A DNA stretch of 28,670 nucleotides from a virus: the IMG/VR virus record IMGVR_UViG_3300007540_000074, positions 1 to 28,670 of that record; one strand, given 5' to 3'. Each line of letters begins with the position of its first letter. Within the stretch, counting starts at the first letter, position 1. This document shows, piece after piece, positions 1-8,407 of the stretch. A program made the translations under genes and the position numbers. The notes under the pieces were generated by a model. That model was given only the letters and a program-made list of their open reading frames with translations. It ran no database searches and was not told the DNA's origin.

Positions 1-1
1 A

Positions 2-1414
2 CAGGGCTTAGACACAACTATTGATTGGAAAAACACAGGTGACAATAGCTATGACGGTGAAAAACTAGCATTGTTAGTACATGATGAAAGTGGTAAATGG
101 GAAAGACCCGATAATATATTAAACAACTGGAGAGTTACAAAAACATGTTTACGATTAGGTAGTAAAATTATTGGTAAATGTATGATGGGCTCAACTTCAA
201 ATGCTTTAGATAAAGGTGGAGAAAATTTTAAAAAGTTATACAATGCAAGCGATGTTACCAAGCGAAATAGAAACGGTCAGACAAAGTCTGGTTTATACTC
301 TTTGTTTATCCCAATGGAATGGAACTACGAAGGATTTATTGATGAGCACGGAGTTCCAGTCTTTACTACTCCTGACGTCGACAGACTTGCACCAGACGGT
401 GAATTAATAGATGTAGGTGTAATAGATAATTGGCAAAATGAAGTTGATGGTTTAAAAGGAGATCATGATGCTTTAAATGAATTTTACCGCCAGTTTCCAA
501 GAACAACAGAACACGCTTTTAGAGATGAATCAAAAAACTCTATATTTAACTTAGTTAAAATCTATGAACAAATAGATTATAACGAGGAAATGACAAGAAC
601 ACTTGGTGTTACAAAAGGAAACTTTCAATGGGTTAACGGTATAAAAGATTCACAAGTTATATTTTACCCAGATCAAAAAGGTAGATTTAAAATTAGTTGG
701 GTGCCGCCCCAACATTTACAAAATAAAGTAATATTAAAAAACGGTGTTAAATATCCTGGTAACGAGCATGTAGGAGCTTTTGGATGTGACTCTTATGATA
801 TATCAGGAACTGTTGATGGTAAAGGATCCAAAGGTGCTTTACACGGTTTAACTAAATTTAGCATGGAAGACGCACCCGCAAATAGTTTCTTTTTAGAATA
901 TTTATCTAGACCGCCTACGGCTGAAATATTTTTTGAAGACATGTTAATGGCACTGGTATTTTATGGTATGCCAATACTTGCGGAAAATAATAAACCTAGA
1001 TTATTGTATTATTTAAGAAGAAGAGGATATAGAGGTTTTAGTATGAATAGACCAGACAAAGCGTGGAACAAATTGTCTGTGGCAGAAAAAGAAGTTGGTG
1101 GTATACCAAACTCTAGTGAAGATATAAAACAAGCTCACGCAGCAGCTATTGAAATGTATATTCAAAGCTATGTGGGTTTACAGCAAGATGGTAGTTTTGG
1201 TGATTTGTATTTTAATGAATTATTAAATGACTGGAGTAGGTTTGATATAAACAAGAGAACCGCTTATGATGCAACGATAAGTTCTGGACTAGCTATTATG
1301 GCGTGCAACAGGCATTTGTATACTCCAAACGCAGCAATAGAAAGACAACCAGTAAATATTAACTTTGCTAAATATAATCAAGGTGGTAATATGAGTAAAA
1401 TAATTAAAAATTAA
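2..1414 (+). CDS. terL: Terminase large subunit, 3' part (5' end outside window)
   Basis: DNA-packaging motor ATPase/nuclease. The frame is open from base 2, so the 470 visible residues (numbered from there) lack the N-terminus and Walker A. Seen: a Walker B-like hydrophobic run ending VHDE (D28/E29), then the coupling motif MMGSTSN (bases 182-202), so the end of the ATPase domain is present. The C-terminal RNase H-like nuclease shows three acidic positions with usual spacing: D263 in FGCDSYD, E328 in AENNKP, and D423 in YDATISSGLA, the last resembling the closing motif of many TerL nucleases. The ATG at base 71 is internal, within the ATPase fold, and is not the real start. The portal gene starts 2 nt after the stop. 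Family assignment is from motifs and context; which TerL clade (and so headful or cos packaging) cannot be told. Confidence 0.93.
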   Translation, partial: QGLDTTIDWKNTGDNSYDGEKLALLVHDESGKWERPDNILNNWRVTKTCLRLGSKIIGKCMMGSTSNALDKGGENFKKLYNASDVTKRNRNGQTKSGLYSLFIPMEWNYEGFIDEHGVPVFTTPDVDRLAPDGELIDVGVIDNWQNEVDGLKGDHDALNEFYRQFPRTTEHAFRDESKNSIFNLVKIYEQIDYNEEMTRTLGVTKGNFQWVNGIKDSQVIFYPDQKGRFKISWVPPQHLQNKVILKNGVKYPGNEHVGAFGCDSYDISGTVDGKGSKGALHGLTKFSMEDAPANSFFLEYLSRPPTAEIFFEDMLMALVFYGMPILAENNKPRLLYYLRRRGYRGFSMNRPDKAWNKLSVAEKEVGGIPNSSEDIKQAHAAAIEMYIQSYVGLQQDGSFGDLYFNELLNDWSRFDINKRTAYDATISSGLAIMACNRHLYTPNAAIERQPVNINFAKYNQGGNMSKIIKN

Positions 1415-1416
1415 AG

Positions 1417-3816
1417 ATGGCTGAATCAATTATAAATAGACATTTTCCGAGCCAAGTTGTTAGTGATCTAGAAAAAATGAGTTTTGATTATGGAATGAAA
1501 GTTGCAAAAGCAATTCAGCACGAGTGGTTTACAAAAGCACACAGTGATAGTAGTAGACATAATTATAATGTTTCTAAGTTTCATCAACTAAGATTGTACG
1601 CTAGAGGCGAGCAATCTATACAAAAATATAAGGATGAGTTGTCAATTAATGGTGATTTGTCCTATTTAAATTTAGACTGGACACCAGTTCCAATTATATC
1701 TAAGTTTGTTGATATAGTTGTTAATGGTATTGCTGAAAGGCTTTACGATATAAAAGCTTATTCGCAAGATCCTTTTGGAGTTGTTAAAAGAACTAAGTAT
1801 ATGGAAAATATACAAAAAGACATGCAACTTAAAGAGTTTGAAAAATTTGCTCAAGAAAACTTTGGTTTACGTACTAGAGAAAGTGATATAGAAGAACTTC
1901 CAAGCACAGAAGAAGAGTTATCACTGCACATGCAGTTAGGTTATAAGCAAGCTATTGAGTTAGCAGAAGAACAAGCTATTAATATGTTGTTTAGAGGTAA
2001 TCAATATACTAATACAAAAAGAAGGTTTTATCATGATTTAACAGTGTTAGGTATAGGTGCTGTAAAAACATCTTTTAATACCTCTGAAGGTGTTGTTATA
2101 GATTATGTAGATCCATCAAACCTTGTTTATTCTTACACGGACTCACCTACGTTTGATGATATATACTACGTTGGAGAAGTTAAGTCTATACCAATAAACG
2201 AACTTGTAAAACAATTTCCTTATCTTTCACATGAAGATTTAGAAGAAATATCTAATAGTAGTTCTGGTACTCATGCTAATTATTATGGTAACAACGCAAG
2301 AAACGCTGATTCAGATAATAACAAAGTAGATATTTTATATTTTAATTATAAGACCTATATGAATGAGGTTTATAAATTAAAACAAACAGGTACTGGATCT
2401 GAAAAACCAATAAAAAAAGATGATTCGTTTAATCCACCAGAAAACGATAAATATGAAAAAGTAGCTAGATCTTTAGAGTGTTTATACGAGGGTGCTTATA
2501 TATTAGGCGCAGATAAACTTATTAAATGGGAAAGATCTAAAAACATGATGAGATCAAAAAGTGATTATACTAAAGTTAAAATGAACTATAGTATAGCTGC
2601 TCCAAGAATGTACGAAGGTAGAATTGATTCGCTAGTAGGTCGTATAACAGGTTTTGCTGATATGATTCAATTAACACATTTAAAAATACAACAAGTAATG
2701 TCTAGAATGACTCCAGATGGAGTGTTCTTAGATATAGATGGCTTGGCTGAAGTTGATCTTGGTAACGGAACAAACTATAATCCACAAGAAGCTTTAAATA
2801 TGTTCTTTCAAACAGGTAGTATTGTTGGTAGATCTATGACGCAAGACGGAGATCCAAATATGGGTAAAATACCTATTCAAGAGCTAAATAATGGTGCTGG
2901 TGCTGCTGGTAAAATGCAAGGATTAATACAGACATACAATTATTACTTACAAATGATAAGAGATGTAACTGGATTAAACGAAGCTACAGATGGGTCTACA
3001 CCAGCTGAAAGATCTTTAGTTGGTGTTCAAAAAATGGCAGCAGCAAATTCAAATACAGCAACTAGACATATATTAAATGCAGGATTATTTATAACAGCAG
3101 ACGTTGCAGAGCAATTGTCACTTAGAATATCTGATATTATAGAATATTCTCCAACTAAAAACGCTTTTATAGAATCTATAGGTGCACACAATGTGGCTAC
3201 ATTAAAAGAGATGTCCGAGCTTCATTTGTATGACTTTGGTATTTTTTTAGAGCTAGAACCCGATGAAGAAGAGAAACAATTACTAGAAAATAATATATCA
3301 GCAGCTTTACAACAGCAGAGTATAGAGTTAGAAGATGCTATTGATTTAAGATCTATTAAAAATGTAAAATTGGCTAATCAATTACTAAAATTAAGAAGAA
3401 AAAAGAAAGAAGAAAAAGATCAGCAAAACCAAAAAGAACAAACTAGAGAACAAGGTAAGGCTCAAGAAGGTGTAGCAGCAGCTCAAGCTAAAGCTGAGGC
3501 AGACAAACAGTCATCTATAGTAAAAACACAAGTTAGAATAGAAGAAATAAAAACAGCTGGAAAAGCACAAATACTAACTCAAGAATCTGCTATTAAAGAA
3601 AAGCTAATGAAGCTAGAGTTTCAATATGCAATGCAGTTAAAACAATTAGAAGCTAGAACAAAAACAGAAACTCAATTATTGGCTGAAAACCGTAAAGATG
3701 ACAGAACAAAAATGCAAGCAACACAACAATCAGCAATTGTTGATCAAAAAGAAAACCAAAAACCTGCTCAAAATTTTGAATCTCAGAACTTAGGAGATTT
3801 TAATTTAGGCATGTAA
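1417..3816 (+). CDS. Portal protein
   Basis: Forms the dodecameric ring at one capsid vertex through which terminase pumps DNA. 799 residues, within the 700-850 typical of large podovirus and crAss-like portals. The N-terminal third has the style of these portals: LRLYARGEQSIQKYKDEL (about residues 64-81) followed by DWTPVPIISKFVDIVVNGIAERL (split here for reading: aromatic/proline start, hydrophobic helix). The core includes a probable stem/wing region around VGRITGFADMIQLTHLKI. From about residue 655 the protein becomes a long Lys/Glu/Gln-rich coiled coil, consistent with the portal barrel or with a tail contacting internal virion proteins. Position directly after terminase supports the call. 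The start is the first ATG, 2 nt after the terminase stop, with no Shine-Dalgarno. Confidence 0.87.
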   Translation: MAESIINRHFPSQVVSDLEKMSFDYGMKVAKAIQHEWFTKAHSDSSRHNYNVSKFHQLRLYARGEQSIQKYKDELSINGDLSYLNLDWTPVPIISKFVDIVVNGIAERLYDIKAYSQDPFGVVKRTKYMENIQKDMQLKEFEKFAQENFGLRTRESDIEELPSTEEELSLHMQLGYKQAIELAEEQAINMLFRGNQYTNTKRRFYHDLTVLGIGAVKTSFNTSEGVVIDYVDPSNLVYSYTDSPTFDDIYYVGEVKSIPINELVKQFPYLSHEDLEEISNSSSGTHANYYGNNARNADSDNNKVDILYFNYKTYMNEVYKLKQTGTGSEKPIKKDDSFNPPENDKYEKVARSLECLYEGAYILGADKLIKWERSKNMMRSKSDYTKVKMNYSIAAPRMYEGRIDSLVGRITGFADMIQLTHLKIQQVMSRMTPDGVFLDIDGLAEVDLGNGTNYNPQEALNMFFQTGSIVGRSMTQDGDPNMGKIPIQELNNGAGAAGKMQGLIQTYNYYLQMIRDVTGLNEATDGSTPAERSLVGVQKMAAANSNTATRHILNAGLFITADVAEQLSLRISDIIEYSPTKNAFIESIGAHNVATLKEMSELHLYDFGIFLELEPDEEEKQLLENNISAALQQQSIELEDAIDLRSIKNVKLANQLLKLRRKKKEEKDQQNQKEQTREQGKAQEGVAAAQAKAEADKQSSIVKTQVRIEEIKTAGKAQILTQESAIKEKLMKLEFQYAMQLKQLEARTKTETQLLAENRKDDRTKMQATQQSAIVDQKENQKPAQNFESQNLGDFNLGM

Positions 3817-3843
3817 ATTTATTAACTATTATTATATTATATT

Positions 3844-5037
3844 ATGGCAAAAACTGAAAAAGAAGAGCCAATCGTGGATAACGAAACTGGTTCATTAAAA
3901 GTAAAAGAAAAAGTAGAAAAACAACCTGAAGGCAACGAAACAAAAGGAAACGTTACTAAAGTTAAAGCAAAAATGAAAAAGCCAGCAGAAGTTATAGAAG
4001 AAACTGTAACTAAAGTTGATTTAAACGCTCCTTTAGAAAAAGAAGAAAATAAAACTGAAACTGAAGAGCCTGTTGCGGAAGAAGAAACACAGTCAGAAGA
4101 TAAAGCAGAAGAAACTCCAGCATTAGAAGAAGTAACCGAAGAAGATAAAAAAGAAGAAGTAGCAGTAGTAGCAGAAGAAGCTATTAAAGAATCAATAGAA
4201 ACAGGTGAACCTCTTCCAGAAAATATTCAAAAGTTAGTTGACTTTATGAAAGAAACTGGTGGTGACTTAGATGATTATGTAAAACTTAATCAAGATTATT
4301 CTAAGTTAGATAATGAAGAGTTACTTTCTGAGTATTACAAAAATACAAAACCTCATTTAAATTCAGAAGAGATTAATTTTATTATGGAAGATCAATTTTC
4401 TTTTGACGAAGAGGTAGATGATGAAAAAGAAATAAGAAGAAAAAAATTAGCGTTAAAAGAGCAAGTTGCCAACGCTAAAACTCATTTGGAAGAGACCAAA
4501 TCCAAATATTATTCAGAAATTAAAAGTGGATCAAAACTCACTACTGAGCAACAAGAAGCTATTAATTTCTATAATAAATCACAAGAAGAAGTAGAACAAC
4601 ATGAACAAGCTAAATCTAATTTTTTAAATAGAACTAATAAGTTCTTTGGAGATAAATTCAAAGGTTTTGAATACAACGTCGGAGATAAAAATTATAGATT
4701 TAACGTTAATGATGTAAATAAAGTTAAAGATACTCAAAGTGACATTAACAATTTTATCGGAAAGTTTCTTGATAAAAACGGTCAAATGGCAAACGAAGCG
4801 GGTTATCATAAAAGTTTGTTTACAGCTATGAATTCTGATGCTATAGCTAAGCATTTTTACGAACAAGGAAGAGCTGACGCTATGAAAGATAGTGTTGCAG
4901 AATCTAAAAACGTAAACATGGATCCAAGACAAGAGTTGACTTCAAACCCAAATCAAAGCGGGATAAAAGTTAAAGTATTAGGTGAAGATTCTAGTGATTT
5001 CAAATTTAAAATCAAAAATAACAAATTTAAAAATTAA
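3844..5037 (+). CDS. Scaffold-like capsid assembly protein
   Basis: 397 residues between portal and major capsid, the usual place for a scaffolding protein. Residues 1-140 are very rich in Glu and Lys and low in complexity; residues about 198-265 are a predicted coiled coil (RRKKLALKEQVANAKTHLEE region); the C-terminus is short and basic (FKFKIKNNKFKN) after an SGIKVKVLGEDSS segment. A helical body with a basic C-terminal tip is the general plan of phage scaffolds, whose C-terminus binds the capsid protein. No protease gene is seen next to it, so whether it is cleaved or leaves intact is unknown. It could instead be a minor cargo protein; the function is inferred from position and composition. 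The leader before its ATG is a run of TATTA units. Confidence 0.66.
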   Translation: MAKTEKEEPIVDNETGSLKVKEKVEKQPEGNETKGNVTKVKAKMKKPAEVIEETVTKVDLNAPLEKEENKTETEEPVAEEETQSEDKAEETPALEEVTEEDKKEEVAVVAEEAIKESIETGEPLPENIQKLVDFMKETGGDLDDYVKLNQDYSKLDNEELLSEYYKNTKPHLNSEEINFIMEDQFSFDEEVDDEKEIRRKKLALKEQVANAKTHLEETKSKYYSEIKSGSKLTTEQQEAINFYNKSQEEVEQHEQAKSNFLNRTNKFFGDKFKGFEYNVGDKNYRFNVNDVNKVKDTQSDINNFIGKFLDKNGQMANEAGYHKSLFTAMNSDAIAKHFYEQGRADAMKDSVAESKNVNMDPRQELTSNPNQSGIKVKVLGEDSSDFKFKIKNNKFKN

Positions 5038-5042
5038 AAATT

Positions 5043-6545
5043 ATGGCAATTACTGCAGGAAGTAATTTGAATAGTGTTCCAGCTTCACAGAAGCAAACAT
5101 TAGCTACAAATTACCTAGATCTTGCGTCAACAGCTAATCAAGGTTGGGCGCAACAATATTTACCAGATCTAATGGAGAAAGAAGCTGAGGTATTTGGTCC
5201 TAGGACTATATCTGGTTTTCTTTCACAAGTTGGAGCTGAAGAGGCTATGCAAGCTGATCAAGTTGTATGGTCTGAACAATCAAGACTACATTTATCGTAT
5301 ACTGCTACTGTAGACGCAGATGGTGATACAAATGGTACGATAGCAATTACTGCTGATATCGATGGTGATACAACGGTAGGTAGTACAACAAGTAGAACTC
5401 ACGGTATTAGAGTTAACGACATGTTATTAATAGCACAAGCTGGTGTTGTAGTTAAAGCATTAGCTGTAGAAACTCCAAATTCAAACGTTGTTTCAGTTGA
5501 ACCTTATGGTACAGCTGCTTTGTCAACTTTATCTGATGGTGCTTCTACTGTGTTAGTTATTGGTTCTGAGTACGGTAAAGGAGCGTCTTACGCTGATATT
5601 ACTGGTACATACAAAACTGATTCAAGAGGTGCTAACGAACCTACGTTCAAATCATTCCATAATAAGCCAATTATTATGAAAGATTACTATGAGGTATCAG
5701 GTTCTGATGTTTCTAGAATTGGTTGGGTTGAAGTAGCTTCTGAAGGTGGTGCTTCTGGATACATGTGGTATCTAAAAGCTGAAGCTGATACAAGAGCACG
5801 TTTCAATGACTACTTAGAGATGACTATGTTAGAAGCTGAAAAAACTGCTGCTGCATCTATCATTGGTTTTGGTGCTGATAGTCAAGTTAGAGGTGCTGCT
5901 GATGCTGGTGCTAATGGCGCTGGTACTGAAGGTTTATTTGCTGCTATCGAAGATAGAGGTAATGTAACTTCAGGTGTTACTGGTGTTAACGCTGCTACTG
6001 ATTTAGCTGAGTTTGATGCTATATTAGCTGAGTTTGATAAGCAAGGCGCTATTGAAGAAAACATGATGTTTGTAAACAGATCTACTAGTTTAGCAATGGA
6101 TGACATGTTAGCTTCAATGAATTCTTACGGTGCTGGTGGTACATCTTATGGTGTATTTAACAACTCTGAAGATATGGCTCTTAATTTAGGTTTCTCTGGA
6201 TTCCGTAGAGGTTCTTATGATTTCTACAAATCAGATATGAGATACTTAAATGACAAAGCTACAAGAGGTGGTATTAATGACAGAGCAGGTAGCGCAGCTA
6301 TCCGTGGGGTTATGGTACCAGCTGGTACATCTACAGTTTATGATCAGTCTTTAGGTAAAAATCTTAAACGACCATTCTTACATGTTCGTTATAGAGCTTC
6401 TCAAACTGATGACAGACGAATGAAAACATGGGTTACTGGTTCGGTTGGTGCTGCTACGTCAGCGCTTGATGCGATGCAAATCCACATGCTTTCTGAAAGA
6501 TGTTTAGTTACTCAAGGTGCTAACAACTTTATGTTAATGAAGTAA
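5043..6545 (+). CDS. Major capsid protein (HK97-fold)
   Basis: Shell protein, 500 residues, close to the length in crAss-like and Cellulophaga podoviruses. The N-terminal part FLSQVGAEEAMQADQVVWSE (about residues 59-78) and the segment MWYLKAEADTRARFNDYLEM are in the style of those capsid proteins. Residues about 85-190 look like an E-loop/beta insertion and contain two Asp-rich DxDGDT loops at D91-T96 and D105-T110. Later parts (FVNRSTSLAMDDML; CLVTQGANNFMLM at the C-terminus) fit the A-domain. Codons are more regular and Gly/Ala richer than in neighbours, as expected for a highly expressed gene. It is directly followed by a strong hairpin terminator. It begins 5 nt after the scaffold-like gene with an AAAAATT leader instead of a Shine-Dalgarno. 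Confidence 0.88.
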   Translation: MAITAGSNLNSVPASQKQTLATNYLDLASTANQGWAQQYLPDLMEKEAEVFGPRTISGFLSQVGAEEAMQADQVVWSEQSRLHLSYTATVDADGDTNGTIAITADIDGDTTVGSTTSRTHGIRVNDMLLIAQAGVVVKALAVETPNSNVVSVEPYGTAALSTLSDGASTVLVIGSEYGKGASYADITGTYKTDSRGANEPTFKSFHNKPIIMKDYYEVSGSDVSRIGWVEVASEGGASGYMWYLKAEADTRARFNDYLEMTMLEAEKTAAASIIGFGADSQVRGAADAGANGAGTEGLFAAIEDRGNVTSGVTGVNAATDLAEFDAILAEFDKQGAIEENMMFVNRSTSLAMDDMLASMNSYGAGGTSYGVFNNSEDMALNLGFSGFRRGSYDFYKSDMRYLNDKATRGGINDRAGSAAIRGVMVPAGTSTVYDQSLGKNLKRPFLHVRYRASQTDDRRMKTWVTGSVGAATSALDAMQIHMLSERCLVTQGANNFMLMK

Positions 6546-6561
6546 GCATTTATTATATTAA

Positions 6562-6595
6562 GGATCGAGGCTTCGGCCTCGACCCTTTCTTTTTA
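6562..6595 (+). terminator. Rho-independent terminator after the capsid gene
   Basis: An inverted repeat GGATCGAGGC - TTCG - GCCTCGACCC forms a 10-bp stem with a single A-C mismatch (base 6564 against 6583) and a stable cUUCGg tetraloop. It is followed by TTTCTTTTT. It lies 16 nt after the capsid stop codon, so it would end or reduce transcription after the most strongly expressed gene. Confidence 0.85.
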
Positions 6596-6618
6596 TTAAT
6601 TTTATTATATATTATATT

Positions 6619-7470
6619 ATGGCAAAAAAACAAACAAAAGTCTCAACGCAGGCAGACCCTGGGGATGAGCATGTAGAAAAAGTGGTAGTTGAAACTCCAC
6701 CGGTTGTAGAACAACCAAAAGTAAGAGAAAGAATAAAACCGAAAAATGAATGGGAAATAAAAGATAGATTATACATATTAAAAGGTAATAAAAAACCTTT
6801 ATCAAGAATGATCAAGTCTGCAAGCATTTATTATTTTGACAAAGAACTAGGTTATGAAAGAGAACTTAAATACTGTCAAAATCAAAAAACTCCATTTGTT
6901 GACGAGATGAATGGTGATCAAAGATTAGAACATATTATATTTAGATCTGGTAATTTATTTGTAGAAAAAGAAAAAACAACCTTACAAAAATTACTAAGTT
7001 TATATCACCCGCATAGAGATCAAATATACGAAGAATATAAACCAGCAGCTATAGCAGAAGAAGAAATAGATGTGTTAGAAATGCAAGTAGACGCGTTGAC
7101 AGCTGCTAGAAGTATTGATATTGACATGGCGGAAGCTATCATGCGAGTAGAAAAAGGCTCTGAGGTATCTAAGTTAAGTTCTAAAGAACTTAGAAGAGAT
7201 TTGTTAGTGTTTGCTCGTAATAATCCTAAGTTGTTCTTAGAGTTAGCGGATGATGAAAATGTAATGTTAAGAAACTTTGGTATTAGAGCTGTTGAAGCTG
7301 GAATATTAAGATTGTCTTCTGATCAAAGAAACTTTTTATGGGGTAGCAATGGCAGGAAGTTAATGGTTATACCATTTGACGAGCATCCATACACCGCTTT
7401 AGCGCATTGGTTTAAAACCGATGAAGGTATGGAAATTTATTCTAATGTAGAAAAAAGATTGAATGAATAG
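6619..7470 (+). CDS. Conserved phage structural-module protein of unknown function
   Basis: 283 residues. Residues 1-40 are Lys/Glu/Pro-rich and probably disordered. The body begins with NEWEIKDRLYILKGNKKPLS, followed by SASIYYFDKELGYERELKY and then RLEHIIFRSGNLFVEKEKTT; this sequence style recurs in marine Bacteroidota phages beside capsid genes, as far as I can recall, but I know of no function. Residues about 138-190 are helical and acidic. It sits alone between two UUCG hairpins, so it may be expressed at its own level. It ends with TAG TAG TAA in frame, the only gene here that does not end in TAA. It could be a decoration, completion or head-vertex protein; this is only position-based. 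The start at 6619 is preceded by a TATTATATT leader. Confidence 0.72.
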   Translation: MAKKQTKVSTQADPGDEHVEKVVVETPPVVEQPKVRERIKPKNEWEIKDRLYILKGNKKPLSRMIKSASIYYFDKELGYERELKYCQNQKTPFVDEMNGDQRLEHIIFRSGNLFVEKEKTTLQKLLSLYHPHRDQIYEEYKPAAIAEEEIDVLEMQVDALTAARSIDIDMAEAIMRVEKGSEVSKLSSKELRRDLLVFARNNPKLFLELADDENVMLRNFGIRAVEAGILRLSSDQRNFLWGSNGRKLMVIPFDEHPYTALAHWFKTDEGMEIYSNVEKRLNE

Positions 7471-7524
7471 TAGTAAATAATATGGTCGCCCTTCGGGGCG
7501 ATCATTTATTAAAAAAAATACAAT
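7471..7524 (+). other. Short non-coding gap with hairpin
   Basis: 54 nt holding the second hairpin and an A-rich leader for the 55-residue gene; no promoter-like Bacteroidota element (TAnnTTTG) is seen. Confidence 0.6.
7482..7511 (+). terminator. Hairpin with UUCG loop, probable terminator or attenuator
   Basis: ATGGTCGCCC - TTCG - GGGCGATCAT forms a 10-bp stem (one G-T pair, 7485 with 7502). Only a short TTTATT follows before a run of eight A, so it is a less typical intrinsic terminator than the one at 6562. It lies 11 nt after the stop of the 283-residue gene. It could instead be an RNA-processing or stability element. Confidence 0.68.
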
Positions 7525-7692
7525 ATGAGTGATAATAAATCTAAAGGTCTTGGTGATTCGATTGAAAAAATAACAAAAGCAACTGGAATAAAAAAAGTTG
7601 TAGATACTGTTAGTAAAGTCACGGGCAAAGATTGTGGCTGTAACAAAAGAAAAGACACTTTAAATAGATTGTTTCCTTATAACAATAAATAA
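7525..7692 (+). CDS. Small conserved CGC/LFPY protein, unknown function
   Basis: A 55-residue protein that is easy to miss. It begins MSDNKSKGLGDSIEKITKAT and then has an amphipathic helix (GIKKVVDTVSKVTG), a CGC cysteine pair at residues 39-41, and a basic C-terminus with RKDTLNRLFPY. Small proteins with a GKDCGCxxRKxxLNxLFPY ending are, to my recollection, common in structural modules of Bacteroidota phages, though with no assigned role. The CxC pair might bind metal or form a disulfide. Placed directly before the adaptor genes, it may be a small virion or assembly factor. ATG at 7525 has an A-rich leader; the stop TAA is 7 nt before the next gene. Confidence 0.82.
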   Translation: MSDNKSKGLGDSIEKITKATGIKKVVDTVSKVTGKDCGCNKRKDTLNRLFPYNNK

Positions 7693-7699
7693 ATAACTT

Positions 7700-8404
7700 A
7701 TGTTTGGAATTAATGTAGATTCAGTATATCAAACGGTGCAAGCCTTAGCAAATAAAGAACAAAGAGGATATATAACTCCTCAAGAGTTTAATCTATTTGC
7801 TAACCAAGCACAAATGGATATATTTGAGCAATATATATATGATTTAGGAGCTCATACAGTTGAGATGGAAGACAACCATGTAATGGGAGATGCTATAAAT
7901 ATATTATATGGAAAACTTGAACCTTGGTTAAATTCAAGCGCTACTGTGCAAGGTGGTACTACTTTACCGCCAGATGCTAGAAACGGTAGAATATTTGTTG
8001 ATATAAATGGCGTTAGAAGAACACTAAGAAAAACACCGAAAGATTATATAAGAAATCTTAGAGGTTCTAATTGGCATAGAGAAGGTTTTGACGAGCCAAT
8101 ATATTTTGATAATGGTCACAACCAAATACAAGTTTGGACAGGTACTGGTCAAATTACAAATGGCGTTACTTGTGAAAGCATAACTGGCGAACCAGATTTA
8201 GTTTATTGGGGATATATTATTGTAAATGAAGTTCCAATGTATAATCCGTCAACCAGTGTAAACTTTCAAATACATTCAAATGACCAGCCTGATCTTATAG
8301 TAAAAATCCTTAAATTAGCTGGTATCTCTACTGAAGATGACGAATTATATTCTTTAGCTCAAAATGAAGATTCAGAAAACATACAACAAGAAAATAAACA
8401 CTAA
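7700..8404 (+). CDS. Probable head-tail adaptor / neck ring protein
   Basis: 234 residues. The start MFGINVDSVYQTVQALANKE and then GYITPQEFNLFANQAQMDIF describes a helical N-terminus of the sort seen in connector proteins (a structural protein of crAss-like phages with 'YISPQEFN' near its start). A beta-rich middle part follows. The position after the capsid block and directly before another adaptor-like protein and the gp10-like hub is the usual location of the ring proteins that stack below the portal. The acidic C-terminal 30 residues (DEDSENIQ area) may be flexible. The adaptor role is inferred from order and style; no catalytic motif is seen. Confidence 0.66.
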   Translation: MFGINVDSVYQTVQALANKEQRGYITPQEFNLFANQAQMDIFEQYIYDLGAHTVEMEDNHVMGDAINILYGKLEPWLNSSATVQGGTTLPPDARNGRIFVDINGVRRTLRKTPKDYIRNLRGSNWHREGFDEPIYFDNGHNQIQVWTGTGQITNGVTCESITGEPDLVYWGYIIVNEVPMYNPSTSVNFQIHSNDQPDLIVKILKLAGISTEDDELYSLAQNEDSENIQQENKH

Positions 8405-8407
8405 AAT

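Noticed and set aside
71-130. ATG at base 71 as terminase start
   Set aside because: The frame continues upstream to base 2 with Walker B residues around base 83; the true start is outside the window.
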